NCBI RefSeq assembly: GCF_036865545.1
Contig: NZ_CP142208.1
Location: 2,294,001-2,358,000 of the forward strand
Origin: Erwinia sp. E_sp_B01_1
Lineage (GTDB): Bacteria > Pseudomonadota > Gammaproteobacteria > Enterobacterales > Enterobacteriaceae
DNA length: 64,000 nt
Reading direction: 5' to 3'
Below the pieces are notes generated by a model, which was given only the letters and a program-made list of their open reading frames with translations, made no database searches and had not been told where the DNA came from. The position numbers and the translations under genes were made by a program. Below, in pieces: positions 26,343 through 36,100 of the stretch. The stretch's first letter is position 1. Each line of letters opens with the position of its first letter.

Positions 26343-27040
26343 GGCCGTGGTTCTCCCCTGCCAAAACGAATAAATCCCCGATTAGGATCAACAATAATGA
26401 CATCCTCAGATGTCCATCTGTTGTAAGGTGTAACCCTTCTCATGAAGTTTGGTAATTGTCCAAAGTACGGTCTGCCATTAGGATAATGATCCGGATCTGG
26501 GAAGAGAAGCGGTTTGAAAGTTTCATTTTTCCAAGAGCCTATTTTCCCGTAATGGTCCCACCGTTTTAAGGCTTCCTTTTTACTCACCGGTTTAAGGTAG
26601 CTAAACACGTTGCTCATACACGTCATAACCCGGTAAAAACCGAGCAGGTCCGATACCAGATCCTCACAACTAAATCCGCTATCTGTAGCCCAGTTGAAAG
26701 GGAAAGAGCCTTGAAGATTTTCAAACCGTCGGGCTATTGTTATCATCATGGTTAGAGCAATGCTTTGCTTTTGAGTATATGACAGGCCTTTTTTTAGTCG
26801 CCAGGTGAGGGATTTACCCACCGTCAGACGATGTTTGAGACCAATCATTGATTGTTTATAAGTTACATCATAAGTTGAATCGCTTTGAGATTCACCGCGC
26901 AGCATTTGCGCCCATAAATTGCGTATGTCTGTGCCCTGGGCATGTCCGAGATCCACCCAACCTAATACTTCCGTATATATTAATCCGTAATTACTCCCTG
27001 GCGCCCGGCTGCCATCAATTATTTCGCTTCTTATACTCAT
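26339..27040 (-). CDS. DUF4056-like protein, candidate effector
   Basis: 233 residues from ATG 27040 (CAAGG before it). Conserved-looking motifs are GLIYTEVLGWVDLGHAQGTD near the N-terminus and GFSCEDLVSDLLGFYRVM in the middle. They resemble the D-x-G-H and E-D-L-x-S-x-L-L-G signatures I associate with DUF4056, whose activity is undetermined; this link is from memory and unverified. No signal peptide. It overlaps the downstream membrane-anchored gene by four bases. No secretion genes (VgrG, PAAR, Hcp) are in the window, so this is an orphan pair in the terminus zone. Confidence 0.5.
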   Translation of the reverse strand: MSIRSEIIDGSRAPGSNYGLIYTEVLGWVDLGHAQGTDIRNLWAQMLRGESQSDSTYDVTYKQSMIGLKHRLTVGKSLTWRLKKGLSYTQKQSIALTMMITIARRFENLQGSFPFNWATDSGFSCEDLVSDLLGFYRVMTCMSNVFSYLKPVSKKEALKRWDHYGKIGSWKNETFKPLLFPDPDHYPNGRPYFGQLPNFMRRVTPYNRWTSEDVIIVDPNRGFIRFGRGEPRP

Positions 27041-27070
27041 CCTTGTTCCCCTCCATTGGGTAGTGGCCAT

Positions 27071-27397
27071 TAAGTACTGGACCAGGGTTTTCCGTAAATC
27101 TCCATATAGAACCAGGCTACTTTAGCATGGGATTGCATTAATTTTTAATTATAAAACATTAATAGAGGATTCATTACTGCAATCATGATTGAACTGGATC
27201 ATATTGCTCAAATCCATCCGAATGCATGCCTTCGCCCGCCCTGTATAAGAGCGGTAATCGATTATTTTGTCAAAAGTGAAGGTTTCCCCACTTTCCTGGC
27301 ATATCGAATGACGATTGTCAGGACCGGATGTGGCTTTTTATGCCAGACAACAAGTATTCGCAATGCGGCTATCAGCCTGTGGAGCCGCAATGCCCTG
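27071..27397. other. 327-base AT-rich gap, nothing recognised
   Basis: A plus-strand frame of 80 codons (27185-27427) has no ribosome-binding site or family resemblance. The KOPS octamer CCCTGCCC at 27434 lies just beyond. No repeats or gene remnants identified. Confidence 0.4.
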
Positions 27398-28105
27398 TTA
27401 AGCCGCCGCGCCTTTAGGCTGCGTTGAAACGTGCCCTGCCCACAAGCTGGCGATCCATTTCACCCCTTTTGAAGTGAAGCGAGCCTGCGAAAAGGTATGA
27501 CGGTTTTCGCCAACGCCAGAGTGCAGCGTGAAATAACCGGCCTGCAGATGGTAATTCTGCGGTGTCAGGGTGCCTTTGGCGCGATACATGATGTTGCGCT
27601 CAAGCAGGAACTGGCGAAACTCAGGCTCCTTCACTTTCATCATCTTGCACAGCTCACGAAAGCCCAGTGAATCCTGAACCTCAATAAAGCTGTCGAAGAA
27701 AGCGACCTTAGGGGCTGAGAGCGCAAGCTGACGCTCAGCAGCCTGGCGCTGTTCAAACTGTTCAGCCCAGGCGCGTGCCGCTACGGCCGGATTGGTAAAG
27801 TCAGGCAAGTGCGTGGTTTTTTCGCGATCCTGCCAGCGGTCCAGCACTTCAACGGTAAAGCCAGGTGATAAACGAGCTACTGCCAACAACGAGTCACGTT
27901 TATTCAGACGATACTCCTGACGCATCTCCCCTTCCCGCTCATAGTCATTGACGATGATGGGTTGCGACAGACGTCCAGCAGTTTCCAGGCTTTTAAATAA
28001 CCGCTTCACTTCTCCATGCGTGATGCCGGTCATCTGAGCCAATTCACGGCTGCTCATTGTGACCGATTGTTCCAGGGATTTAAGACTTTCAGTGGAAATC
28101 ATCAT
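27398..28105 (-). CDS. Phage-type antirepressor (Rha-like N-terminus, KilAC C-terminus)
   Basis: 235 residues from ATG 28105 (GAGGGG upstream). The N-terminal region (TMSSRELAQMTGITHGEVKRLFKSLE) is a DNA-binding-like helix-turn-helix, as in Rha-type phage regulators. The C-terminal part (ALSAPKVAFFDSFIEVQDSLGFRELCKMMKVKEPEFRQFLLERNIMYR) is the KilAC/antirepressor domain. Such proteins counter phage repressors. No capsid, integrase or lysis genes are near, so it is a prophage leftover or a recruited orphan. Confidence 0.82.
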   Translation of the reverse strand: MMISTESLKSLEQSVTMSSRELAQMTGITHGEVKRLFKSLETAGRLSQPIIVNDYEREGEMRQEYRLNKRDSLLAVARLSPGFTVEVLDRWQDREKTTHLPDFTNPAVAARAWAEQFEQRQAAERQLALSAPKVAFFDSFIEVQDSLGFRELCKMMKVKEPEFRQFLLERNIMYRAKGTLTPQNYHLQAGYFTLHSGVGENRHTFSQARFTSKGVKWIASLWAGHVSTQPKGAAA

Positions 28106-28306
28106 GGGTTCACCCCTCACTCACTCTACCAATACCCAGCGGGCAGTAGAATTATTATACAAACCCCTGTTCAAATATCCAGTATTTTATTTGAGCAAAG
28201 TTGTAACGGTTTTACGGGATATGAGATATGGGATTTGTGATGTGGCAGAAGAACCGTGGCAGATGAAATGTTGAGAGGTGTTGGATATGAACTGTGAACT
28301 TCGGCT

Positions 28307-28346
28307 ACCCTGAAAGTTTTGGCAATCCTTCGCCAAAATCCAGGGT
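28307..28346 (-). terminator. Stem-loop at the end of the amidase/MFS operon
   Basis: Nested inverted repeats ACCCTG...CAGGGT around TTTTGGC...GCCAAAA (loop AATCCTTC). On the minus strand it directly follows the MFS stop codon. Confidence 0.6.
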
Positions 28347-29659
28347 CAAAGCGGACGATGCGCGGTTTCTTTAGCTTTCCACACGGCAAACAGCGTGATC
28401 AGCAGTGCCAGAGTCACATACAGCGACACACACAGCGTACTGCCCATTTCTTTATACAGCGTGGTGATAATCAGCGGAGCAAACCCGCCCCCCACAATCC
28501 CGGCCAGCGTATAGGCCAGCGATGAACCGGCATAACGAACGTGGCTTGGGAATTGCTCGGTGACGAAAGCCGCCTGCGGGCCATACATCATTGCATGAAT
28601 CAACAGGCCTCCAATCACCGCCAGCACAATCAATACCGGTTGCGTACTGTCTAGCAGCACAAAGAAGACGAACGACCAGACAATGGCCAGCAGCGCCCCG
28701 GTAATATAGACCGGACGCCGACCCCATTTGTCAGACAACGCACCAAACATCGGCACGGTAATGGCGTTACCAATCGCACCCAGCATGGTCGCTATCAAAG
28801 CCAGGGGACGCGGTAAGTGGAGTACGGTCGTCACGTAGGTCAGTGTGAATACCACCACCAGCGCATACAGCACATCTGAGCCAATGCGGGAGCCACCAGC
28901 GATAAGCAGCTGTTTAGGATAGTTAACGAAAACCTCTTTTAATGGGGTATGGGTCGTTTTCTCTGCCGTCTGCATGGCCAGAAATGTGGGTGTTTCTTCC
29001 ACGCCACGGCGCAGCCACAGACCAAACAACACCAGCAGCAGGCTCAGCAGGAAAGGAATGCGCCAGCCCCACGCCTGAAATTGCTCCCCGCTCATCAAAA
29101 CTGTCACCAGTGTAATAAAGCCGGTCCCGATCAGCGTACCGCATGAAGGGCCGACCTGGGCAAACGAGGCATTCCGCCCGCGTTTATCCGCATCACCATG
29201 CTCCATCGACAGCAGAACGGCTCCTGCCCATTCGCCGCCGAGCGCGATGCCCTGCACAAAGCGCAGCGCCACCAGCAGCACCGGGCTCCAGATCCCCCAG
29301 GTTGCATAGCCGGGCAGCAAGCCCATCAGGGCTGTGGTCACGCCCATAATGACCAGCGTAATGATTAGCACCGCCTTGCGACCAGCAACGTCTCCAAGAT
29401 GACCAAATACAAAACCACCCAGCGGGCGCGAGATATAACCTACGGCATAGGTGGAGAACGCCAGTATGGTTCCGACCAGGGGATCGAAGCTTGGGAAGAA
29501 GACATGGTTGAAAACCAGCGCCGCCATAATGTTGTAGACCGTGAAGTCATACCATTCCAGCGCGGTGCCTATAGAGCTGGCCGCCGCGAGGCGACCGGTT
29601 TTTGATTTGGTGCGCCTGTCGCGAACCGCTCCGGATAAAGTGGTGTGGGTATCAGCCAT
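28346..29659 (-). CDS. MFS transporter, metabolite:proton symporter (MHS) type
   Basis: 437 residues, 12 transmembrane helices. SSIGTALEWYDFTVYNI and GGFVFGHLGDVAGRKAVL in the first loop, with GGEWAGAVLLSMEHGD after helix 4, are diagnostic of the MHS group (ShiA, ProP, KgtP relatives), which take up organic acids or compatible solutes. It is last in a four-gene minus-strand operon and overlaps the preceding gene by eight bases. The substrate is probably the compound degraded by the amidase and DUF2848 proteins. Confidence 0.88.
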   Translation of the reverse strand: MADTHTTLSGAVRDRRTKSKTGRLAAASSIGTALEWYDFTVYNIMAALVFNHVFFPSFDPLVGTILAFSTYAVGYISRPLGGFVFGHLGDVAGRKAVLIITLVIMGVTTALMGLLPGYATWGIWSPVLLVALRFVQGIALGGEWAGAVLLSMEHGDADKRGRNASFAQVGPSCGTLIGTGFITLVTVLMSGEQFQAWGWRIPFLLSLLLVLFGLWLRRGVEETPTFLAMQTAEKTTHTPLKEVFVNYPKQLLIAGGSRIGSDVLYALVVVFTLTYVTTVLHLPRPLALIATMLGAIGNAITVPMFGALSDKWGRRPVYITGALLAIVWSFVFFVLLDSTQPVLIVLAVIGGLLIHAMMYGPQAAFVTEQFPSHVRYAGSSLAYTLAGIVGGGFAPLIITTLYKEMGSTLCVSLYVTLALLITLFAVWKAKETAHRPL

Positions 29660-30293
29660 GAGTCATCTCCTGTTTGGTCAGTGTCCAGCCGAATGAATAG
29701 CATTGAGCGACGCCCTGCAGGGTCTGTGCAGCCGCAGAGGCCAGCTCTTCACAGCACGCTGCACTGCTACAGCTGACAATCAGCATCGACTGCATCTGGC
29801 GGTTTTCAGCCTTCTCCATCGGCAGTGGAGAGCTGAGAGTGGTGTCCGGAGTGAGAAGATAAGAGGCGATATAGCCAGCCGTGTGGCTGACACTATGCTG
29901 CCAAGCGGTTAACGCCGTAAAATCTGTTGGCTCTTTCAGGGTAATGACCGCCAGATGATTGCCGGTACCTTTACCCTGACGGTGGCTCACCGCGCAGACC
30001 CGACGCATCGGATTAATCATTTTCTGCAGGTTCTTCACCGACCATTCCGTCTGGCGTGTAAACGCCGCGTGATAATCCGCGCTGGTGAAGGCTTCCAGTG
30101 ATTCTGTCTCATACAGGCCAAGGTATTTACGCTCTGCACTGACGGCCTGATAGCGCGTACCGCTTAAAAAGCCGGTGATGGCCACGCGCTCTTCAACGTG
30201 CTCACGATCGTACCACTGGTTAAAATCCGCTTCGTCTTCAGCGCCGACATTGGTCGCCACAAACAGCATGCCGTGGGGTTGTGTCATGTTCAT
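29652..30293 (-). CDS. Dimeric alpha/beta-barrel protein (DUF4286-like, possible duplication)
   Basis: 213 residues. The N-terminal half (GAEDEADFNQWYDREHVEERVAITGFLSGTRYQAV) matches small dimeric alpha/beta-barrel proteins that work on aromatic or amide intermediates, and the second half has a similar length and may be a degenerate second barrel. Cysteines cluster near residues 175-180 (SCSSAACCEE). It overlaps genes on both sides by a few bases, so it is co-translated with the amidase and carrier. Likely a catabolic accessory enzyme; the reaction is unknown. Confidence 0.7.
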   Translation of the reverse strand: MNMTQPHGMLFVATNVGAEDEADFNQWYDREHVEERVAITGFLSGTRYQAVSAERKYLGLYETESLEAFTSADYHAAFTRQTEWSVKNLQKMINPMRRVCAVSHRQGKGTGNHLAVITLKEPTDFTALTAWQHSVSHTAGYIASYLLTPDTTLSSPLPMEKAENRQMQSMLIVSCSSAACCEELASAAAQTLQGVAQCYSFGWTLTKQEMTHG

Positions 30294-31633
30294 TTACTCC
30301 GGTTAAGGGCAGTTTCTACGGCAAGCGACCAGCTGACTAAGCGGGCATCATCACCGTGAAGGGAAGCAAGGCTCAGGCCAACTGGCGCAGTGCCGCTTTG
30401 ATGGCAGGGTAAAGAGAGGGCGCAGCCATCCAGCATGTTGATGACGCTGGTGTTACGCAGCATCAGCGCGTTGATCTCCATGTAACGCTGTGGATCCTCA
30501 AGCGATTCAATAGTGGGAGCGATACGAGGCACGGTGGGCATCAGCAGCGCATCAAAACCAGCCAGCGTCTGATTAACCCGCTGTTGCCACTCTGCACGTT
30601 GCTGATATAACTCTGCGGCATCCTGTTCGGTCAGCAGGCTGCCGCGCTGCACCCGCACCAGCACTTGCGGATCGTAAGCATCCGGCCGTTCGGCTGCGCT
30701 ACGCTGATGCCACTGCCAGGCCTCAAAGGCCGTGATGCCGCCGCGCGCATTCATCACGTTCAGTTCGTTCAGCTCAGGAAGTGGCAGGTCAACCAGCGTG
30801 GCACCGGCATTGCGTAAAACGGCAATGGCTGCCTGCCACGCCTGCGTCACCTCTTCATCCATATCGTCCAGCACGCGCGTCTGCGGAATGGCAAAGCGCG
30901 CCTGACTAAGGTCGCGTTCTTCAATCACCAGAGGATAACCGGCAATAATGCTGTCGAGCAGCCAACAGCTGCGGACGTCATGTGCAATCACGCCGATGCT
31001 GTCGAGTGATACGGACAACGGCAGAGTACCTGTCTGATCAATACGACTGGCAGTAGGTTTGAAGCCGGTCAGACCACACAGTGCCGCTGGAATGCGGACC
31101 GAACCTCCTGTATCAGTCCCCACAGCCCCCAGGCACATACCATCGGCAACCGCTACGGCCGCACCTGAGGATGAACCGCCAGGGATACGTTTCTCTTCGC
31201 GCCGCCAGGGATTAGCAGGCGTTCCGTAATGTGGGTTAATGCCTAATCCGGAAAAGGCGAACTCGGTCATATTGGTTTTTCCAACGATCGCGGCACCTGC
31301 CTGCTTCAGTCTTCCGACCATGCTTGCGTCAGCCGTGGCTAAAGGCGCATCAGCCAACAGACGCGAACCGGCGGTGGTCGCCTCACCCTGAACGTCAAAG
31401 AGATCCTTTATGCTGATCGGGAGACCATCGATTGGGCTTTGTTCTTCCTTCAATGCCCAGCGCAATCCCGCCTGCTGAGCCTGAGTTTTTGCCTGCTCCT
31501 CATAGCGGCGCAGGAAGACTCGTGTGCTTTCACCAGCAGGATCGCTGGCCGCCTTCAGGGCAGCTTCCGTGAAGGTATCAGGCCGGGATGTTCCCGCCTG
31601 GAGTTGCTGACTTGCCTGCCATAGTGTGGTCAT
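30290..31633 (-). CDS. Amidase signature family hydrolase
   Basis: 447 residues. The Ser-cisSer-Lys triad is visible: Lys76 in PISIKDLFD, cis-Ser154 in PGGSSSGAA, and nucleophile Ser178 in GTDTGGSVRIPA. The enzyme cleaves a carboxamide or urea-type bond (AtzF/GatA-like fold). It lies 11 bases after the DUF2848 gene and overlaps the next by four, so the operon order is DUF2848, amidase, barrel protein, MFS. The gene set suggests import and hydrolysis of a nitrogenous organic acid, substrate unknown. Confidence 0.88.
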   Translation of the reverse strand: MTTLWQASQQLQAGTSRPDTFTEAALKAASDPAGESTRVFLRRYEEQAKTQAQQAGLRWALKEEQSPIDGLPISIKDLFDVQGEATTAGSRLLADAPLATADASMVGRLKQAGAAIVGKTNMTEFAFSGLGINPHYGTPANPWRREEKRIPGGSSSGAAVAVADGMCLGAVGTDTGGSVRIPAALCGLTGFKPTASRIDQTGTLPLSVSLDSIGVIAHDVRSCWLLDSIIAGYPLVIEERDLSQARFAIPQTRVLDDMDEEVTQAWQAAIAVLRNAGATLVDLPLPELNELNVMNARGGITAFEAWQWHQRSAAERPDAYDPQVLVRVQRGSLLTEQDAAELYQQRAEWQQRVNQTLAGFDALLMPTVPRIAPTIESLEDPQRYMEINALMLRNTSVINMLDGCALSLPCHQSGTAPVGLSLASLHGDDARLVSWSLAVETALNRSK

Positions 31634-31644
31634 CGCTCAGTTCC

Positions 31645-32325
31645 TCATGCCACGACCGGCAGCGCGCCGGTACAGTAATGATGTTCGAGCGTCCGGCCCA
31701 GAATCGGGTCGTGCAGCGCCATGCGGAATTCGCTGGAGGGACGGATACCACCAATGGCCCCCAGGGTGCCGCAGGACATGGCAAACCCTTCTTTCACTGA
31801 GCCGTCACCTAAATAGCGGGCCAGCAAGTCGGGCGGGGTTAAAAGTGAAGCCAGAGTACCCTGCTGATAGATCACCCACTCGCCCTGCTCTTTGATCCAG
31901 GAAGTGAGTTCGAGTGCATCCCAGTGCCCGGTCACCTCGCTCATGCGCCATGCGCCGGAAGCCACCGGCTTGATGCAGGCCTGCTTGGAGAGAGCCACGC
32001 TGAAGGTTTCAAGATGCCGATCGGTGTGATCGGAGATAAGTGAGACCCAGTACTCTCCGTCGTGAAAGAATACGAAGGGTTCAGCTTCGCCAGACGTTTC
32101 GTTACCGACGACTTCCAGCTGGCTTTGCTGGCTGATTTGATTGGTTGCCACGCGATAAAACAGAGGCACTGCACCCGGAGCGGGCACACCCAGCGCTTCC
32201 AGCTCCCTGATATGGTGCAACACGGCTTCCTGATCCCGGCCTACCCAGCCTGCGATCACGAAATGATTTATCTCAACATCCAGCGTGGTGGTGGCTTTGG
32301 CGTCTGTATTGAACTGAAGATGCAT
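31645..32325 (-). CDS. DUF2848-family protein
   Basis: 226 residues from ATG 32325, with GAGG at some distance upstream; the longer frame to 32364 runs into the operator palindrome. The family has a fumarylacetoacetate-hydrolase-like character: GVPAPGAVPLFYRVATN, GEYWVSLISDHTDR, and the C-terminal RYLGDGSVKEGFAMSCGTLGAIGG. Its activity is not established but it is often encoded beside amidases. First gene of the operon, divergent from a GntR regulator. Confidence 0.78.
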   Translation of the reverse strand: MHLQFNTDAKATTTLDVEINHFVIAGWVGRDQEAVLHHIRELEALGVPAPGAVPLFYRVATNQISQQSQLEVVGNETSGEAEPFVFFHDGEYWVSLISDHTDRHLETFSVALSKQACIKPVASGAWRMSEVTGHWDALELTSWIKEQGEWVIYQQGTLASLLTPPDLLARYLGDGSVKEGFAMSCGTLGAIGGIRPSSEFRMALHDPILGRTLEHHYCTGALPVVA

Positions 32326-32346
32326 AGGGAGATTCCTCGCTTGAAA

Positions 32347-32370
32347 ATTACAGTGAAATTTCACAGTAAT
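32347..32370. promoter_or_regulatory. Near-perfect 24-bp palindrome, GntR operator candidate
   Basis: ATTACAGTGAAA and TTTCACAGTAAT are inverted copies with 11 of 12 bases complementary, centred between the divergent DUF2848 and GntR genes. Confidence 0.7.
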
Positions 32371-32439
32371 TCTAAACTAGCGATTTTCATGCCATCTTTT
32401 TGTGTAATATGTCTCAGAAGCTAAAAAAGGAATGTTGCG

Positions 32440-33114
32440 ATGAATGATTCGATTACCGAAGGTGTGAACCTGCGCAGCCGTGAAAGAACGTTATCCCTGA
32501 ACGATCAGGCCTATCTGGCTTTCAGGCACCGGCTGATCACCCTGCGCTATAAACCGGGTGAATATCTCAATACCGCTCAGGTGATGGACGATCTGAAAAT
32601 GGGCCGCACACCGGTCAACCAGGCTGTTCACCGGCTGGCCACCGAAGGACTTTTGCAGATTATCCCCCGCAAAGGGGTGATGGTGGCACCGCTGTCGATA
32701 GATGATGCGCTGGAGTTGATTGAAGTACGCCTGGTCAATGAGACACTTTGCGTGCAGCTCGCCAGCCAGAAGGTCAATGCGGAGCACATTACTCAACTGC
32801 AGGGTCTGAATCAGGATATTGCGGCGGCAGGCAAAGCTCGCGACAGGGAAAAAATGATGCTGCTGGACCGGGAGTTTCATCAGGTGCTGGCAGACATCGC
32901 GGGCAATCGCCGACTCTCCGATATTCTCAGCATCATCCATGCGCAGGCACAGCGGTTCTGGGCCACCACGCTGTCGAGCGTGACGCATATGGATGAGGTG
33001 ATTGCGGAGCACAACGCCATTATCAGGGCGCTGGAAGAGGGTAACTCAGAACAGGCTTCTGAAGCCGCGCGTGCTCATATCAGGTCGTTCAAGTCTGCGC
33101 TACTGACTACCTGA
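32440..33114 (+). CDS. GntR-family (FCD) transcriptional regulator
   Basis: 224 residues. The winged helix includes NTAQVMDDLKMGRTPVNQAVHRLATEGLLQIIPRKGVMV, and the FCD ligand domain has EVRLVNETLCVQLAS, LDREFHQVL and the final histidine region (AEHNAIIRALE, RAHIRSFK), whose histidines bind a metal and a carboxylate ligand in this family. AGGAATG precedes the ATG. Divergent from the amidase operon, with a 24-bp palindrome between, so it is very likely its regulator. Confidence 0.88.
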   Translation: MNDSITEGVNLRSRERTLSLNDQAYLAFRHRLITLRYKPGEYLNTAQVMDDLKMGRTPVNQAVHRLATEGLLQIIPRKGVMVAPLSIDDALELIEVRLVNETLCVQLASQKVNAEHITQLQGLNQDIAAAGKARDREKMMLLDREFHQVLADIAGNRRLSDILSIIHAQAQRFWATTLSSVTHMDEVIAEHNAIIRALEEGNSEQASEAARAHIRSFKSALLTT

Positions 33115-33176
33115 GAAATCTGCGGACAGAACAGGGTGGCGGATGGCCGGATGAAACCCGGCCCTGTCACCGCGAA

Positions 33177-36100
33177 TCAAAACAGATCGGTTTTTTCTAC
33201 CGGCAGCGTAAACCAGAAGGTGCTCCCTGCCCCCTTTCTGTTCTCTGCTTTCAGCTCACCGCCATGCTTTCTGATGATCTCCGCACTGATGGTCAGCCCC
33301 ATCCCCATTCCCTGCGCTTTAGTGGTGTAGAAAGAATCAAAGATTTTTTCAACAACCTCTTCTGAAAGACCGGTACCGGTATCCGATACTTCAAAGCGGA
33401 CCGTTTCATTATCGGGACTTGAAGATGACAGCGTCAGCATACGCATCTCCTGCCCGTTCTCATCCATCGCATCAATGGCATTGAGAACCAGATTAAGCAG
33501 CACCTGCTGGATTTGCACCCGCTCACAGAATACGGTGTCACTTTTTGCATGGAAATTTAACTCCAGCGAAATCGCCCTTCTTTCAAGCTCCATCCTTGAA
33601 AGAGACAGGATATCCCTGGCCAGCAGATGAAGGTTTGCCGGGGCAAATTCTGCCGTATTATTCCGGGTCAGCCCCTGTAGCCCACGAATGATATCGCCGG
33701 CCCTTTTCCCCTCACTGAGTATTTCGTTCAGGCTCAGTGCGGCTTTTTCCACATTGGCAGGATCCTTTTTCAACCAGCGCAGACTGGCCCCGGCGTTGGC
33801 CACTATCGACATCAGCGGCTGATTGATTTCATGAGCAATCGAAGCAGTAAGCTGCCCGACGGTTGTAGCCCTGGAAACGCGAGCCAAATCGGCCTGAGCA
33901 ATCCTTACGGCATCCTCAGCCTGACGTTCGGGGGTGATATCCGATAAGGTGCCGAAATATTCCGCCAGTTCCGGCCAGCTCTCGACCGGATCGCCAATGC
34001 CTTTGATATAGCGACATTCGCCATCATCCCTGATGATACGAAACTCGGCCTGCATGCTGATGCCCTTTCTGACGCTAGTTTCTATCAGTACCTTCAGCCA
34101 GGAAACATCATCAGGATGAACTCGCGTCAGGAATTCACTCATTGAGGTGCTGTTCTGTCCATCCGGCAGGCCCATGATGCGCTTGTACTCATCTGAGATA
34201 AGCTGAACGTCGGTATCCAGATGCCAGTGCCATGTGCCGGTATGGCTGATTTTCTCACCGAGCATCAGGGAGGTCTGACTGGCACGCAGCTGCTTCTCCA
34301 CCCGCCTGCGATGGTTGTTTTCATCCAGCAGCTTCGCATATAACCGGGCTGTTTCCAGCGAAACGGCGGCCTGAGCCCCCAGCATTGACACCACCCGCGA
34401 TTGCTCAGCGGTAAACACATCCGGCATTAACCTGTTCTCAAGATACAGCACGCCCGTCATGCGGGCCTGTTTGAACATGGGGACACACATAACGGCAGCC
34501 CCCGACGCCACCAGATAAGGATCCTGACTGAACGGGCTGAATATTTCAGGCTTGCCGGTGCGGATTTCCTGTCCGGTACGGATCACCGCAGACAGCAGCG
34601 ACAGCGGCATATCAGTGGCGACGGGAGTCTGATTGACAATTTTAACCTTGATACCCTGGGAGGTGGTCATCGCGCTGGCTTCAATCTCAGGAGTACCGCC
34701 ATCATGCAGGCGGATCAGCATACATTGCTGGGCACCAGCCCTTTCCAGCAGCATCACCATCAAGGTGTTGATAAGCCGGTCCAGGTTGATCTCTTCAGTC
34801 AGTGCACGAACGGCAAGGATGACGCTCTCTAAATCGCTGATGGCTGCATTCTGTTCATATGACATCGTAGTGAAGGGCAATCCCACGCCTGAAATCACAA
34901 GATGCGGATGTTTTGATTCCAGGTCCCGCACTTTTGCCGTTGCGCCCCAGCGCTCCCAGGCATGAATGGCCCCTTTGATATAGGCTTCTGCCGCAACCCG
35001 TAACCCGTTTGAGAGGGCAAAAGCAGCGGCAAGCTCATGCGCCAGACCGTTAATGGGGTGAAACTGCCCCTCACGGGAAAGCGTTATAGCCGCTTCATAC
35101 AGCGACCCTGCCTGTGCACTCTTGCCCTCCAGCCGGTGCATTTCAGCACTCAGTAAAGCTTCCTTATCGGCAAAGGTTTTCACATTTTCGGTCGTCCAGG
35201 TCACAATTTTTTCATAGTGACGCTGTACGGCCTGCCGCTTTGACCCGGTATATTCACCGGGCTTCAGCGGGACAGTGATGCTGAGGGCGCTGTAAAGGTG
35301 GAAATCAAGCATGTGAGCATGGCCCGGAAGGGTTTCAGTCAGCAGCGCCCCCTGCTCAAAACAGAGGCCGGAACAGCTGTACTCGCCCGCAAAGAAATGC
35401 GCCATGCCCTTGTAGAGCCACATCCAGAACTGCATCAGCGAGATGGGTTCAACGGCGACTTCCGGCCTGACAATTTGTATGGCACGCGGCGTGAAGTGGG
35501 TTCCTGAAAACACAGTGGCCGTAGGGGTACGGAGAAATGAGACATAATCACGCTGCAACTGCAGGATGATTTCCACATCCTGATACTGAGACTTTCGGAC
35601 ATAGACCAGGCCACGCTCTATTGAGGTCTGAACACCCTCCAGGTGATCGCCACGGGTCAGGTAATTCATGATCAGATGGCGTAAAGCGAGGCAGGCAGAG
35701 GTGCGATCGCCATTAGCCACGGCGGCATCAAACGTCGCTTTGGCACAGTCGATGGCATAAGTTACCGGCATGGTCCAGATACTGACCTGATCCAGAGGCA
35801 ACAACGTCCGGGCTTTGAAGCTCGTAAAATCATGTTTATACACCAGCTCTCTGGCCAGCAGCGTACTGGCAAAACCCCGGCTGTACTCATCATAGTGATC
35901 GCCGCAGAGCACGCCATACCAGGATAATGCAAAGGTTGAAGCGCCGGTCACTCCCTCGTCCAGGGTGATATGAAGCATTTTACAGATAATCATAAAATGC
36001 AGACGGGGGCAGATAAAGGCGGCAAACATACTGGCACTGGCCAGAAGGTTCATTACAGCTTCGGTTTCGCGGCTGGCTAATAAAGGCAGAGAACGGAAAC

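Noticed and set aside
27185..27427. An 80-codon plus-strand frame in the gap before the antirepressor
   Set aside because: No start signal, odd composition and overlap with the antirepressor 3' end.
24543..28350. A second dif copy marking an XerCD-integrated element
   Set aside because: No second match to the conserved XerD arm was seen in this interval.
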